Source: a virus. Taken from it: DNA of 64,000 nucleotides. This document shows, one piece after another, positions 41,113-50,393 of this stretch (position 1 is the first letter of the stretch; every line of letters begins with the position of its first letter). Made by a program: the position numbers and the translations under genes. The stretch is taken from IMG/VR virus record IMGVR_UViG_3300046559_001153, positions 160,271 through 224,270 of that record; one strand, given 5' to 3'. The notes below the pieces were generated by a model, which saw only the letters and a list, made by a program, of their open reading frames with translations, was not told the DNA's origin and searched no databases.

Positions 41113-42111
41113 GTGCCAATTATCGTCCCGCCGAATAGCGCGACTTCGCCCGCATCAGACGTCACATGCGACGATTTGAACAACGTAGCCGCGCCAACGT
41201 CGACTCTCGACGGCTGCCCAATCCTGACACGCGAGCAGGCCTTCGAATTCTCGTCTGGCGTTGCTGCTGTCTTGAATTTTACCGTCCGTAACGACGACGG
41301 AACCCCGATCGACCTGACGAGCTGCATGCCCAACGTAGATTTTGGCATCAGTTCGTCATCCATCTTGCTCGACGCCGATGACGGGGCACCTGTCCGTGTC
41401 CGATTCGGCGAGGTGACCGGTGAATCGCTCTGCGGGGCTCCCTTTATCGAGGTAGCTGGCACCGTACTGAGCAGTGCCCAGGGCCAGATCCAGGTAGCCG
41501 TGCCTCCGCAGGTTTACAACCGCAGCGGGGTCTATGTGACTGACTGGGGGCTCTTCAATGGTCCCGCTCAAATGTTCGGGAAGCGGGCCTACATCTGCAT
41601 CAGCCGGTCATTATTTGACGCTGACGCGATGAGCAACCCGGGGCCCCCGACCCTCAGCGAGATCCGCATGGCCATGCGAGACAGCTCGTTCGTTGAAAAC
41701 AATCTGTTGCAGCGAGTTGAGTTCGACAACGCCGAACTGGGCATGGCCATCTCGCGACCGATCATTGAATGGAACGACATCCCTCCTCCGGTCCCGCCGC
41801 GGTACAGCACCCACACATTTCCTTTCAAGGAGGCGTGGTTATGGGGTATTCAAGGATACTTGCTACAAACGGCCGCCCACACCTACCGTCGAAACCAGTT
41901 GGCCTACCAGGCAGCCGGGGTGGCGATCGACGACATGAACAAGGAACAGCAGTACATTCAGGCGGCCGAACAGATGTTAAGCCAATGGCGTGATTTCACG
42001 ATCACCAAGAAGGTCTCGGTTAACGCTCAACGGGCAATGGGCATCGCCGGATCAGAGTACCGCTGGGCTGGCCTTTACAATGGTGCCGGCGGTCTGGGCT
42101 GGGGCTGGTAA
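41113..42111 (+). CDS. putative fibre-base or baseplate-type structural protein
   Basis: The 332-residue protein starts at GTG with AAGGA upstream. The N-terminal half (~40-180) is a beta domain with FTVRNDDGTPIDLTS and QVYNRSGVYVTDWGLF, similar to the N-terminal domains of fibre-attachment proteins. The C-terminal half is helical (WLWGIQGYLLQTAAHTYRRN, QLAYQAAGVAIDDMNKEQQY), a pattern I associate with phage structural proteins. It precedes the large fibre gene and may anchor it. No precise family is assigned. Confidence 0.55.
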   Translation: MPIIVPPNSATSPASDVTCDDLNNVAAPTSTLDGCPILTREQAFEFSSGVAAVLNFTVRNDDGTPIDLTSCMPNVDFGISSSSILLDADDGAPVRVRFGEVTGESLCGAPFIEVAGTVLSSAQGQIQVAVPPQVYNRSGVYVTDWGLFNGPAQMFGKRAYICISRSLFDADAMSNPGPPTLSEIRMAMRDSSFVENNLLQRVEFDNAELGMAISRPIIEWNDIPPPVPPRYSTHTFPFKEAWLWGIQGYLLQTAAHTYRRNQLAYQAAGVAIDDMNKEQQYIQAAEQMLSQWRDFTITKKVSVNAQRAMGIAGSEYRWAGLYNGAGGLGWGW

Positions 42112-42136
42112 TTCAACGAGTTGAAAGAAGACACGA

Positions 42137-45100
42137 ATGCCTAACAGCGTTTTAGTTATGCAGACCACTGGCGGTGGCGGTGGCGGCGGTGGCGGTGGGA
42201 TATTTCCAACGCTTGTCGCGGTAGCGCCGGCAGATAATCCGGCGTTGCCCGTCGGTTCTGACGTATTTTCGCCGACCATGAGTGGGTCAGCCAGCGGTTT
42301 GGCGCCGATTGTATACGCCTACAACAAGCAGGCTGGGCCTGACAACGCGTTGAGCCTGATGGCCGCTCAACTCGGCTCTACTGACACGTTTTCCATGTTC
42401 GGTCAGACCAATAGCGGCAACGCCACATTGGTCGCCGCGACGTCGCTGGCGCAGACCACCGGTCGCGCGTCGATAGCGACAAGTCCCTCGTTGCCGGCGA
42501 ACAGCATGTATATTCTGTGGGCACAGAACTCCCACGGACGCAGCTTGCCGGTCGCGATCAACAAAACAGAGGCGTGCTGGCTACAGACCCTATCTACCGG
42601 AGGTCAATCGGGCATCGGAGACGGCACCGATGTGCTGTACATTGGTGGTCGCAATCTCTCTAACAACGCAGGGTCGCCTAACTGCGGCGTTTATCTGATC
42701 CCGGTAAGCGGCTCAGGCGGGCGATATCTGACTACGACGTATGTCGACCCCTATTTGGTCACAGCGACCATCCCGGCTGTAGCGACAGGGACATATAACG
42801 TCTGGTGCCACAATTGGCACGGTGGGATCTACGGTTGGTCACTGTGCCCGCAGCAGTTGGTCATCACAACGACGACGGCCCTTGGGATCAATTACAGTGC
42901 CTTTGTTTATACGATGGGTGCACCATCCGGAGGCGATGACACGGCGGCGATCACAACAGGGATTGCGGCTTGTGCAGCACACGGTGGACCTACCACGATC
43001 TTGTTCAACAGTAACGCGACGTATCTGTTCTCGGCGAAGCTCATCCCTAATGGGGCTGCTGGCAATTCAATTTGTTTCAAGGGGACCAATACGACGTTGG
43101 CGACGACAACGGGATTCAATAGCGGATTCGCCATTACGTGGCTGGGGAACCAACAAGGCAAGATGGACGGCGTCAGTTTGACGTGCGCGACCGGAACGTT
43201 TGGCAACACCTTCGTCGGCATAACCGGGTGCGTTTATTTCGTGAACTGCACGATTGACGTGCATCTGGCGGCTGGAGACGGATCGGCAGGCGGCGGAGGG
43301 TGCTGCAACGTTCCGGCCGCCGGCACCGGGATGGTTCTCATGAACTGCACCTTCAAGACCGGAGCATATGCTGTATTCGGAAACCATACTAACAACGTTC
43401 TGATCGACACCTGCACGTTGCTATGCGGTCTGGATCTAAACAGCGGAGGCCCGGTCTCACTGTGGGGCGGCGCCTACGTGATCATGAGGAACTGCCCGTG
43501 CAGTCTGATTGATCCGGTCGCGTTTCACACTGAAGGACGTCTTTTCTTCGGGTCGCAGAGCTGGGCAGACTGCTTGTACATCGGCGGCAATACTACCACC
43601 AACATGCAGGACAGTTCCGGGGACACGAATAAGGGCGAGCAGATCTGCTTTGAGCAGAACCATGAGTCCTTCAGCGGACCCGTGGTATCCGCGTCTCCCA
43701 ACTCATTGTTCATCGCGCCCGCTAGCATCAATTCTGCGTGGGATGGCAATAGACAGATGCATATCTCAGGTGGGACTGGCCAGGGGCAGTGGGCGAACGT
43801 CGTGAGCACGAACGCGACCACTGGAGAGATCGTGATCGATCATCCGTGGTTACTACAGCCAGACGCGACTTCAATTGTGAACATCTTCGGAATCGTCTCC
43901 AGGGCGTTCATCTACAACAACACGTTACAAGTCAACGATACCAACGTCACAGCGGCCGTGGCTGTGCAGTTCTTTGGTGGGGCGTTGGACTGCGTCGTAG
44001 ACAAGACAACCTGCTCCGGCACTACCTATGCCTACGGGACATGGTCAAGGTTCGGTGTCAGTCCGCAGTTGTCTTTCCCCAGCATGTGGAACCTTTACCA
44101 GAACGGCACGTTCACAGGGGTCAAGAAATCAGCGTTGAGAATGTACGGCAATGATGGGCTGCTGGCAGGCGAGACATCCGTTTTCATCGGCAACATCTAC
44201 AGAAACAACTCGATTACGCATGTCGCAGCAAGCGCCACCGAGGGTGTCGATGCTCAGTTCAAGGGTTTGTCTTGTGACCTGAATGTTTTGGATCACACGA
44301 CAATCGTAAATGTTCCGACCGCGATCTCCGAGAACCTCACTGGAACCGCGGCCACGTCGGCTACGGCATTAACGCTTTACAAGAGCAATATCGACCTGGG
44401 AACCGCGACGTTCTATGGATCACTGACCACAAATGGAAAGCCGACCAATTGGACGATCATTCAGAATCCCGCCGGACAACTAACGGGCTTCGAAGACGTA
44501 CTGAAGTTCACTGGCCTCGACAATTGGTGGCAGCTCACGGAAGCGATCTCGTCCGGGACACGTGCGGATTCCATGCCTGCGGGCACGTCAGAGAATCCGG
44601 CGGTAATCAACCTGCTGGACAACTTCACCAACGTATCCAGCGCGGCCGTCGGTCCTAGCAGCACAGTCATGGCGTTCTTTGACGGTTCAGGATCATTCGG
44701 CACGCTTCCATCGTTGTCGGTTCCTAACGCGGACTCCGCTGGGCAGTTGGAAATCTCGCGTTACGTCGGCGGGTTGGGCTCGTGGACCGCGTTCGCCCGC
44801 GTCCGGTACTCCACCCTTCCGACAGGGGCGTCCTATTGCTTCGCCAGAGCCAACAGCTATTTCTGTGGCGCGGATAATACACACAAGTTCAAAATCCAAA
44901 CGTACGACCACACATCCCCCGTTGCCTCGGTCATCACCACGACGTTCAATAATACGACAATCGTGGCGAACCAAATCTACAGCGTCGCGTGGGGCGTGGA
45001 CGCAGCCCGCAACGTTCAGTTCGTTGTCGTAGTCGACTCATCGAACAACCTGGTCCGGGCGGAAGCGTCAATTACGGCTCGCGCCACGTTCTCATTCTGT

Positions 45101-46348
45101 ACAGGAATCTCGCTGGGAGGATTTAGTCAGAGCGGAATCATGAGCGGCTACATGCAACAGGCCATGTTTTCCCGCGGTCCGCAGGGGGCGATGACAGACA
45201 ATCAGATCCTGAAGGCGCACAATCGCGGAGCTCTGCTGCCGTTCAACGCTAACACATTTGCGGCCGACACAAGCGCCGGGCCAGCGCCTTTCTCGAATGT
45301 TACTCTTGTCAATTCCAGCTTCATCACGACCAATGAGCTCGGATCGGAAGGATTGTTCTGGTGCAACTGTCGACGTTTGCGCGACTGGAGTCCGTCACTG
45401 GCCAATGTCCACGGTGACTACATTTGGATGCTGACGGCGGACCATCCGCTGAGCACGGGCGACGGGGTCTACATGGGCTTCTCCTCAAGTCCGTCAATCA
45501 AGCCGGTGTCATGGACCCAGGTTATACCGGGTAACGCGACCTATCACTCCAGCGACGGTTGGCCAGACCGTGTCTCCGTTGACGTGGAAGCCGGCATGTT
45601 CTGCTGGGACGCAGCCAACTCAAAGGTACGCTGCTACGTCCATTCAGAAATTCAAAGCGGTGGCCCATCCGGTTCGGGCATTGCCAGCGGCATCCAAGAA
45701 ACGGTCATGTACGACTCCAGCGATCTGGTCACATGGACCAACCGGGGCGTGATGATTCCGACTTTTCCGATCCCGGGCTCGGGCGGCGTCTCGCACCCAT
45801 ACCCGTCAGTGGGGCCTCCCTACGCCGTCGACCACACAGGGTACGCGACGATATTTGCTCCAGGAGAGCTGCCGGGGCTAACCGGCTGGATTGCTTACCA
45901 CTTGGCGAACCAAGAGGTGGCCATCAGCCGGGTGAGTACGTCAACGGACGGGACGTCATTCGACGCATCCCTGGACTACTCAGAGTTGGACATGAGCGGC
46001 TGGTTCCCGGCTGGGTTCAACGTGATGGAGTGGTGGTCGAATATGTTCGTAGTCGGGAGCAAAGTATACGGAGTCGGCAGGGCATTCGTGCCAGGCGGTC
46101 GCGGGATGGCAATGGCCGAGATCACTCAGGACGTCAACGGTGTCTGGCGAGTGCCTACCGGAAAAATCTGGCAGTTCGGGAACCTGGACACGACCCCATA
46201 TCCGGATTTGGGTTATGGGCAAGACGTCAGGATCTACTACAACTCCATCACCAAAACTCTGCACATATTCGAGTTGTTCGGTTTTTATAAAGTCGACACG
46301 GACAATCCCAAAGAACTCGTGAGCTACTACACGCTGACCATGAATTAA
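42137..46348 (+). CDS. large multidomain tail fibre/tailspike protein
   Basis: The 1403-residue protein has a short N-terminus and ten consecutive Gly at residues 12-21, followed by beta-sandwich, IPT/Ig-like domains (~30-245). A right-handed beta-helix of the pectate-lyase superfamily starts near 250 (SGGDDTAAITTGIAACAAHG, then repeated NCTF, TCTLLCG rungs). Residues ~820-980 look like a ConA/laminin-G-type sandwich (GSWTAFARVRYSTL). A C-terminal beta-propeller-like glycosidase part (~1100-1403; YDSSDLVTWTNRGVMIP) follows. It probably binds and cleaves host surface glycan. Catalytic residues cannot be assigned. Confidence 0.75.
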   Translation: MPNSVLVMQTTGGGGGGGGGGIFPTLVAVAPADNPALPVGSDVFSPTMSGSASGLAPIVYAYNKQAGPDNALSLMAAQLGSTDTFSMFGQTNSGNATLVAATSLAQTTGRASIATSPSLPANSMYILWAQNSHGRSLPVAINKTEACWLQTLSTGGQSGIGDGTDVLYIGGRNLSNNAGSPNCGVYLIPVSGSGGRYLTTTYVDPYLVTATIPAVATGTYNVWCHNWHGGIYGWSLCPQQLVITTTTALGINYSAFVYTMGAPSGGDDTAAITTGIAACAAHGGPTTILFNSNATYLFSAKLIPNGAAGNSICFKGTNTTLATTTGFNSGFAITWLGNQQGKMDGVSLTCATGTFGNTFVGITGCVYFVNCTIDVHLAAGDGSAGGGGCCNVPAAGTGMVLMNCTFKTGAYAVFGNHTNNVLIDTCTLLCGLDLNSGGPVSLWGGAYVIMRNCPCSLIDPVAFHTEGRLFFGSQSWADCLYIGGNTTTNMQDSSGDTNKGEQICFEQNHESFSGPVVSASPNSLFIAPASINSAWDGNRQMHISGGTGQGQWANVVSTNATTGEIVIDHPWLLQPDATSIVNIFGIVSRAFIYNNTLQVNDTNVTAAVAVQFFGGALDCVVDKTTCSGTTYAYGTWSRFGVSPQLSFPSMWNLYQNGTFTGVKKSALRMYGNDGLLAGETSVFIGNIYRNNSITHVAASATEGVDAQFKGLSCDLNVLDHTTIVNVPTAISENLTGTAATSATALTLYKSNIDLGTATFYGSLTTNGKPTNWTIIQNPAGQLTGFEDVLKFTGLDNWWQLTEAISSGTRADSMPAGTSENPAVINLLDNFTNVSSAAVGPSSTVMAFFDGSGSFGTLPSLSVPNADSAGQLEISRYVGGLGSWTAFARVRYSTLPTGASYCFARANSYFCGADNTHKFKIQTYDHTSPVASVITTTFNNTTIVANQIYSVAWGVDAARNVQFVVVVDSSNNLVRAEASITARATFSFCTGISLGGFSQSGIMSGYMQQAMFSRGPQGAMTDNQILKAHNRGALLPFNANTFAADTSAGPAPFSNVTLVNSSFITTNELGSEGLFWCNCRRLRDWSPSLANVHGDYIWMLTADHPLSTGDGVYMGFSSSPSIKPVSWTQVIPGNATYHSSDGWPDRVSVDVEAGMFCWDAANSKVRCYVHSEIQSGGPSGSGIASGIQETVMYDSSDLVTWTNRGVMIPTFPIPGSGGVSHPYPSVGPPYAVDHTGYATIFAPGELPGLTGWIAYHLANQEVAISRVSTSTDGTSFDASLDYSELDMSGWFPAGFNVMEWWSNMFVVGSKVYGVGRAFVPGGRGMAMAEITQDVNGVWRVPTGKIWQFGNLDTTPYPDLGYGQDVRIYYNSITKTLHIFELFGFYKVDTDNPKELVSYYTLTMN
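42170..42199 (+). repeat. poly-glycine codon tract, fibre N-terminus
   Basis: Ten consecutive Gly codons (GGC/GGT with a final GGG) lie near the 5' end of the fibre gene. A second tract of exactly ten Gly codons occurs at 48439-48468. Confidence 0.9.
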
Positions 46349-46376
46349 ACGCCACTTTTGCTCGAGGAGACTCGAC

Positions 46377-46502
46377 ATGGTTGAACTCACATTTTGCGTT
46401 ATGACCGTAACTCTGTGGCTGTCTGCCTACTTGTACGGCTATAATCGAGGCCGATCGGGCGGCATTCGTGACTTCATGAAAATCATCGAGGACGGCAAGT
46501 AA
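46377..46502 (+). CDS. 41-residue membrane peptide
   Basis: A short gene with GAGGAG upstream encodes MVELTFCVMTVTLWLSAYLY, then GYNRGRSGGIRDFMKIIEDGK. This is one transmembrane helix and a charged tail. Its stop overlaps the next ATG by one base, which supports translation. It may be a small membrane or lysis-related peptide; no homology is recognised. Confidence 0.55.
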   Translation: MVELTFCVMTVTLWLSAYLYGYNRGRSGGIRDFMKIIEDGK

Positions 46503-46816
46503 TGGCAGACAAATCAAATCTCGGAGCTGTTCGGTTTTTCCCGAATGGCGTTGATATTTCAAAACTACCCGAATCAGTCAAACAGAGCCTGCCTGACGCC
46601 GCCGTTAAAGCGTTGCAGGCTGTAGCTGCCCCGCCTCAAAACAAGAAATTGAATAACACCCAGTCAGTGCCAGCGATGCAAACAATGCCGCGGTGGCGAT
46701 CCCCACAACGCCCGGATGACGGGTGTTTGGCAAGAACAAAATCAGAGGCCAGAGCGTTCTTTAAGTCGTTGTTTAACGGAAAATTGCCTGCCGGATTTTC
46801 TTTGGAGAAGTACTAA
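46502..46816 (+). CDS. small hypothetical protein
   Basis: The 104-residue protein is coupled on both sides (shares bases with the stop before and the start after). It is polar, with a disordered Gln/Asn/Pro-rich middle (APPQNKKLNNTQSVPAMQTM) and a folded C-terminus (EARAFFKSLFNGKLPAGFSL). It sits between two fibre-type genes and may be a fibre chaperone or connector, but nothing in the sequence proves this. Confidence 0.5.
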   Translation: MADKSNLGAVRFFPNGVDISKLPESVKQSLPDAAVKALQAVAAPPQNKKLNNTQSVPAMQTMPRWRSPQRPDDGCLARTKSEARAFFKSLFNGKLPAGFSLEKY

Positions 46817-48513
46817 TGGCTCTTGCAGCCGCTGGATGCTTGGAAGTCGCCCCGCTGGGTTCCGATGGGAACGCGGGAAACGATTTGAATTCTGGATGGT
46901 TCAATCCGGGCAGCGCCAATTTTCTCACGAATTTATCGTGCGACACGACTACCCCTGGTGTCTACAAGATCTCGTCTGCTAGTTACACGTTCGTGGCCGG
47001 TGACGTGGGGTCTTGGGTTTTCATTCAATCGGGAACGAATTGGCTTCCCGGCTGGTACAAAATCACGTCAGTCGCCGCTGGCGTTGCGACAGTAAACGCT
47101 GCTATCGGCGCCGCGGTCCTCTACTCAACACCCGGGCCGTATGCGGTCAATACTGTCGCTGGTTGCGTTAACGGCTCGTACGTATCTGGGACAGCCTCGG
47201 GGACTGGTGGAGTCGACTACTCTCAGGCCGGGACCGCTTCGTTTACGACAAGCACGGCCACAACGACAGCCACCACAACTGTCACCACAGCATCAGCGGC
47301 GAAGTCGTGGCTCGGCAACGGGCTGTTTATCAGCGGCGGCGGTAACACGACTGGAATTTATGAAGTGACGGCAGTGACGGCTGGTGTCTCGTGCACGGTG
47401 ACAGGTGGTGCGGTGCTCGCCAGCGGGTCGAGCGTTACGGTTACGGTTGGCGGCTGTCTCTTGTCGCCCGGTCAGGCCGGCGCAAACATGGTTGCCGGGA
47501 ACCATGTCTACATCAAAGGCAACAACACCTATTCGATCACATCGGCCACCGGTAACGTGAGCGGCGGTTGCATAACGTTGCCCAATGCCACGGCGAACTC
47601 ACAGATGACGACTGTCATAGGGTACAGCGCTTTGAGGACCGACAATCCAACGGGCAGTACCAGGCCAATCCTGCAGGCAAGCGGTGCGATTTCGGCCTTT
47701 ACGCTTGTTAAGGCGACCGGTCAATCACTCGCGAATTTCCTCATTGTTGATGGCGCGTTGAAGACGACATCGACCGGAATCAACGTACTCCGCGCCTATT
47801 ATGTGACGGCAAAAAATTGCACGGCGAGCGGAATCAACGCAGGCGCTGGCGGTGCTGTTCTGTGCGATACAACCGGCTGCACAACCAGCAACACCATAAT
47901 CGGAAGCGGTCCGATTATTTTCTGCGTCGCATGGTCAAACTCGTTTGGAGGCATCGTAAACGTGCCGATGGCTGTAGGTTGCCTGTCAGTAAACAACAGC
48001 GGGGGGAGCGGCCACGGATTCTTTTCATCAGGCTTTCTCGGAGTGTTTATCAATTGCACGGCTTTCGGGAATGCTGGTGACGGTTTTCGTGCTGCCGCCC
48101 TGGCGATCAACGTCAACGTGACCTGCGTGAATTGCCTTAGTTACGGCAACACGGGAGTCGGGTACAATTGCACCGCCGCGACAAACATCATGCTTCTCCT
48201 CAATTGTGCGGCTGGCAGCAACACGCCTAATTTTGCGACTAACATTTCACTCGACTCGCAGCTTGGTAACATTACTTTGTCAGCGAACCCGTTCAACAAT
48301 TCGGCCGGAGGTGACTTCTCGCTCAATTCAACGGCCGGCGGCGGCGCTCTCTTGCGTGCACTGGGCGCCATTGGAGCCTTTCCAGGCGTGAGCACCTCAA
48401 CGAAGCTGGATGTGGGGGCTGCACAGCATACCGATGCAGGTGGAGGTGGCGGCGGCGGCGGTGGTGGATCTCTTTTCGAGTCGAGCATTATTCAAGGAAG
48501 AGGCATGTTATGA
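46816..48513 (+). CDS. right-handed beta-helix tailspike-like protein
   Basis: The 565-residue protein starts at the TAATG junction. Residues ~1-260 are Thr/Gly/Ala/Val-rich beta sequence (YKISSASYTFVAGDVGSWVF, YKITSVAAGVATVNAA). Residues ~280-510 carry parallel beta-helix-type repeats (FINCTAFGNAGDGF, VNCLSYGNTGVGYNCTA, LLLNCAAGSN). The C-terminus has ten Gly (542-551) followed by the short tail SLFESSIIQGRGML. It is probably a second spike or fibre with a different receptor. Confidence 0.7.
   Translation: MALAAAGCLEVAPLGSDGNAGNDLNSGWFNPGSANFLTNLSCDTTTPGVYKISSASYTFVAGDVGSWVFIQSGTNWLPGWYKITSVAAGVATVNAAIGAAVLYSTPGPYAVNTVAGCVNGSYVSGTASGTGGVDYSQAGTASFTTSTATTTATTTVTTASAAKSWLGNGLFISGGGNTTGIYEVTAVTAGVSCTVTGGAVLASGSSVTVTVGGCLLSPGQAGANMVAGNHVYIKGNNTYSITSATGNVSGGCITLPNATANSQMTTVIGYSALRTDNPTGSTRPILQASGAISAFTLVKATGQSLANFLIVDGALKTTSTGINVLRAYYVTAKNCTASGINAGAGGAVLCDTTGCTTSNTIIGSGPIIFCVAWSNSFGGIVNVPMAVGCLSVNNSGGSGHGFFSSGFLGVFINCTAFGNAGDGFRAAALAINVNVTCVNCLSYGNTGVGYNCTAATNIMLLLNCAAGSNTPNFATNISLDSQLGNITLSANPFNNSAGGDFSLNSTAGGGALLRALGAIGAFPGVSTSTKLDVGAAQHTDAGGGGGGGGGGSLFESSIIQGRGML
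48439..48468 (+). repeat. poly-glycine codon tract, spike C-terminus
   Basis: Ten consecutive Gly codons lie 15 codons before the stop of the beta-helix gene. Together with the tract at 42170 they bracket the whole spike region, and offer short homology for recombination. Confidence 0.9.
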
Positions 48514-49421
48514 GCGTCAGGTCAGCCCAATCAGTTACTATTGCGTTTACCGTTCGTGCTTTTGCAACGGGAGTGCAGTCTGACGCAGATTCTCTGCCGG
48601 CCGGAGCGCTCTACGTAAACGGGGTTCTCAACGGTGCGACTGTCACGATCACCCATTTGGCCACAGGCAAATACACAGCACAAGTCACATTGCCGACGCT
48701 GGCTTTGAATGACATGGCGTCGATCATGATCACCGCCACAGTCAGCTCCATCACGGATAACGCCATTGTTTGGAGGGACACGAAAGACTTCTTTGCTGGG
48801 TCTATTCCGGACCACGCGGCCGGAGCGGTCAGCGGTCTGCCCCTGGTCAACAGCTCAGGTGCGGCGACTGACGTCAATGTGGTCCAATGGGCCGGGGACA
48901 GTGCGGGTATTGGAGTCGATGCAAGCCATTACCCGAAAGTGGACGTCGAAGACTTCCTCGGGACAGCCCCCAATCCGCTGGCAACGCCCGCGACAATTGC
49001 CGCGGCTGTGTTGCCCGTGATTCTTTCCGACTCGACGGCGTTCTCTGGGGCAACAATTGCCAGCCTTACTGCCAGGATTCCGTCAGCCCTGAGCGCAAAC
49101 GGCAACATGAAATCGGACATTGAAGAAATCGCCGGTAACACGGGCGGAGCCGCTCGACTGGATCGATCGGCACGTGCGATCGGTATCGCTACAGTGGGCG
49201 TTGGCAGTTCGACGTCCAGCATCGTGACGTCCAGCCTGTCGCCGGCCGCCTCGGGTGCCAATCAGTTCTTCCAGCGAATCATCATCTTCGACAAGGATAC
49301 GACAACTGTTGCTTTGAGAGGCCAAGGAACGAACATCATCAGCAACACGTCGGGCGGCGTGTTTACAGTCACCCCCCTGACGGCCGCTCCTGTCAGCGGC
49401 GACACCTTCACGATTACTTGA
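48510..49421 (+). CDS. putative fibre-associated beta-domain protein
   Basis: The 303-residue protein overlaps the spike gene (ATGA). The N-terminal ~100 residues look like an Ig-like beta-sandwich (VTIAFTVRAFATGV, GKYTAQVTLPTLALND). The middle has linker-type sequence (SGLPLVNSSGAATDVNVVQW, DVEDFLGTAPNPLATPATI) often found in phage fibres. The C-terminus is a beta domain (FFQRIIIFDKDTTTVALRG). It is probably part of the fibre network. Confidence 0.6.
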   Translation: MSVRSAQSVTIAFTVRAFATGVQSDADSLPAGALYVNGVLNGATVTITHLATGKYTAQVTLPTLALNDMASIMITATVSSITDNAIVWRDTKDFFAGSIPDHAAGAVSGLPLVNSSGAATDVNVVQWAGDSAGIGVDASHYPKVDVEDFLGTAPNPLATPATIAAAVLPVILSDSTAFSGATIASLTARIPSALSANGNMKSDIEEIAGNTGGAARLDRSARAIGIATVGVGSSTSSIVTSSLSPAASGANQFFQRIIIFDKDTTTVALRGQGTNIISNTSGGVFTVTPLTAAPVSGDTFTIT

Positions 49422-49425
49422 AAAA

Positions 49426-49650
49426 ATGCCCCCTTTAACTCAATTGGGATCGGCTGCACCCGGCATCATGGGCCGACAGTACAGCTTTTCTCAGCCTATC
49501 GGTCCCACTCCGCCGCCTCCGACATCCGGAGGGATCACCCAATTGGGTTCAGCTGCCCCGGGGATCATGGGTCGTCGATACGGATTTGTTGGGAGTCCCG
49601 GATCTGTCAGTAGCGGTCTTTTGCTCAGACGCAGAAAGACATTGCAGTGA
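49426..49650 (+). CDS. small protein with two copies of a TQLGSAAPGIMGR motif
   Basis: The 74-residue protein contains TQLGSAAPGIMGR twice, followed by QYSF and RYGF respectively and separated by a Pro-rich linker (PIGPTPPPPTSGG). Short linear repeats joined by a flexible linker suggest a tether binding two copies of one partner, perhaps spike subunits. The start lacks a clear ribosome binding site. It overlaps the next gene. Confidence 0.5.
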   Translation: MPPLTQLGSAAPGIMGRQYSFSQPIGPTPPPPTSGGITQLGSAAPGIMGRRYGFVGSPGSVSSGLLLRRRKTLQ

Positions 49651-50366
49651 TCATTGCCCCAGGTTCTGTGCAGATCTCGGCCGACGTCTTTTTCGCAGAC
49701 GATTCGGGTGCTGCCGTTACAGGCAAAGTTGCTACCGATTTTCCGGCTTGCGCCTGGTCGGGCGGCGGAAACACGGCTGACACGCCGATCGTGTTAACAG
49801 ACCTGCCGTCGATTGTGACTTCCCACCCCAATAACAATGTGGCGGGCGGGGTCAAAGAACGCGAGGGCGGTATCTATCGACTCGATCTGCCAAACAACAT
49901 GTTTGCCTTGGCCGGCAGACGAACCCTGACCTTTGCCGAGACAACCGGAAAACGAATCCTGGCACCGACGTATGACGTGCAATTCGTTCCGTCCTACCTG
50001 ATCAACGCGGCCGACTCGCAGGCCATCCTTACACTTATGGCGTCGTTACAAACGCTGGTCGGTGGTGCTGGGCCCGTTCTGGTCGATCACAATTACGGCG
50101 GTACAAACAACCTGCAGTACACAGATCCCCAAGGTAGTGGTATCGAGGGAGCAGTCATCCAGGCCTTTCGACTGGCAGATTTCAACGCCGGTCGACGGTC
50201 GGCAACTTACATCGTCGGGCAGAGCACAACTGACATCAACGGACATTGGATTCTTCCGATGGCTATGGCGCCCGGGGCTTACATGCTCGTGGCAACAAAA
50301 ATTGGTACAGTTGGTGGATCGGGCAGTTTTGGCCCGCATTTCACCCCGCTCACAGTCGTGGTGTAA
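49647..50366 (+). CDS. putative fibre-type beta-domain protein
   Basis: The 239-residue protein starts at a GTG overlapping the previous stop (GTGA). The N-terminal region (VQISADVFFADDSGAAVTGK, LTFAETTGKRILAPTYDVQF) has the same Ig-like or BppU-like character as the 48510 product. The C-terminal half has a carboxypeptidase-regulatory-like beta sandwich (GIEGAVIQAFRLADFN, TTDINGHWILPMAMAPGAYM). It is likely an accessory fibre or baseplate surface protein. Confidence 0.6.
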   Translation: MIIAPGSVQISADVFFADDSGAAVTGKVATDFPACAWSGGGNTADTPIVLTDLPSIVTSHPNNNVAGGVKEREGGIYRLDLPNNMFALAGRRTLTFAETTGKRILAPTYDVQFVPSYLINAADSQAILTLMASLQTLVGGAGPVLVDHNYGGTNNLQYTDPQGSGIEGAVIQAFRLADFNAGRRSATYIVGQSTTDINGHWILPMAMAPGAYMLVATKIGTVGGSGSFGPHFTPLTVVV

Positions 50367-50370
50367 TCAA

Positions 50371-50388
50371 TACCTTTTCAAAAAGTTA
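50371..50388 (+). promoter_or_regulatory. recurrent palindrome, copy 6
   Basis: TACCTTTTCAAAAAGTTA has the central TTTTCAAAAA, the reverse complement of the TTTTTGAAAA form. It sits between fibre and neck/tail genes, with the next start only six bases after its end and no Shine-Dalgarno. Confidence 0.6.
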
Positions 50389-50393
50389 TTTGA

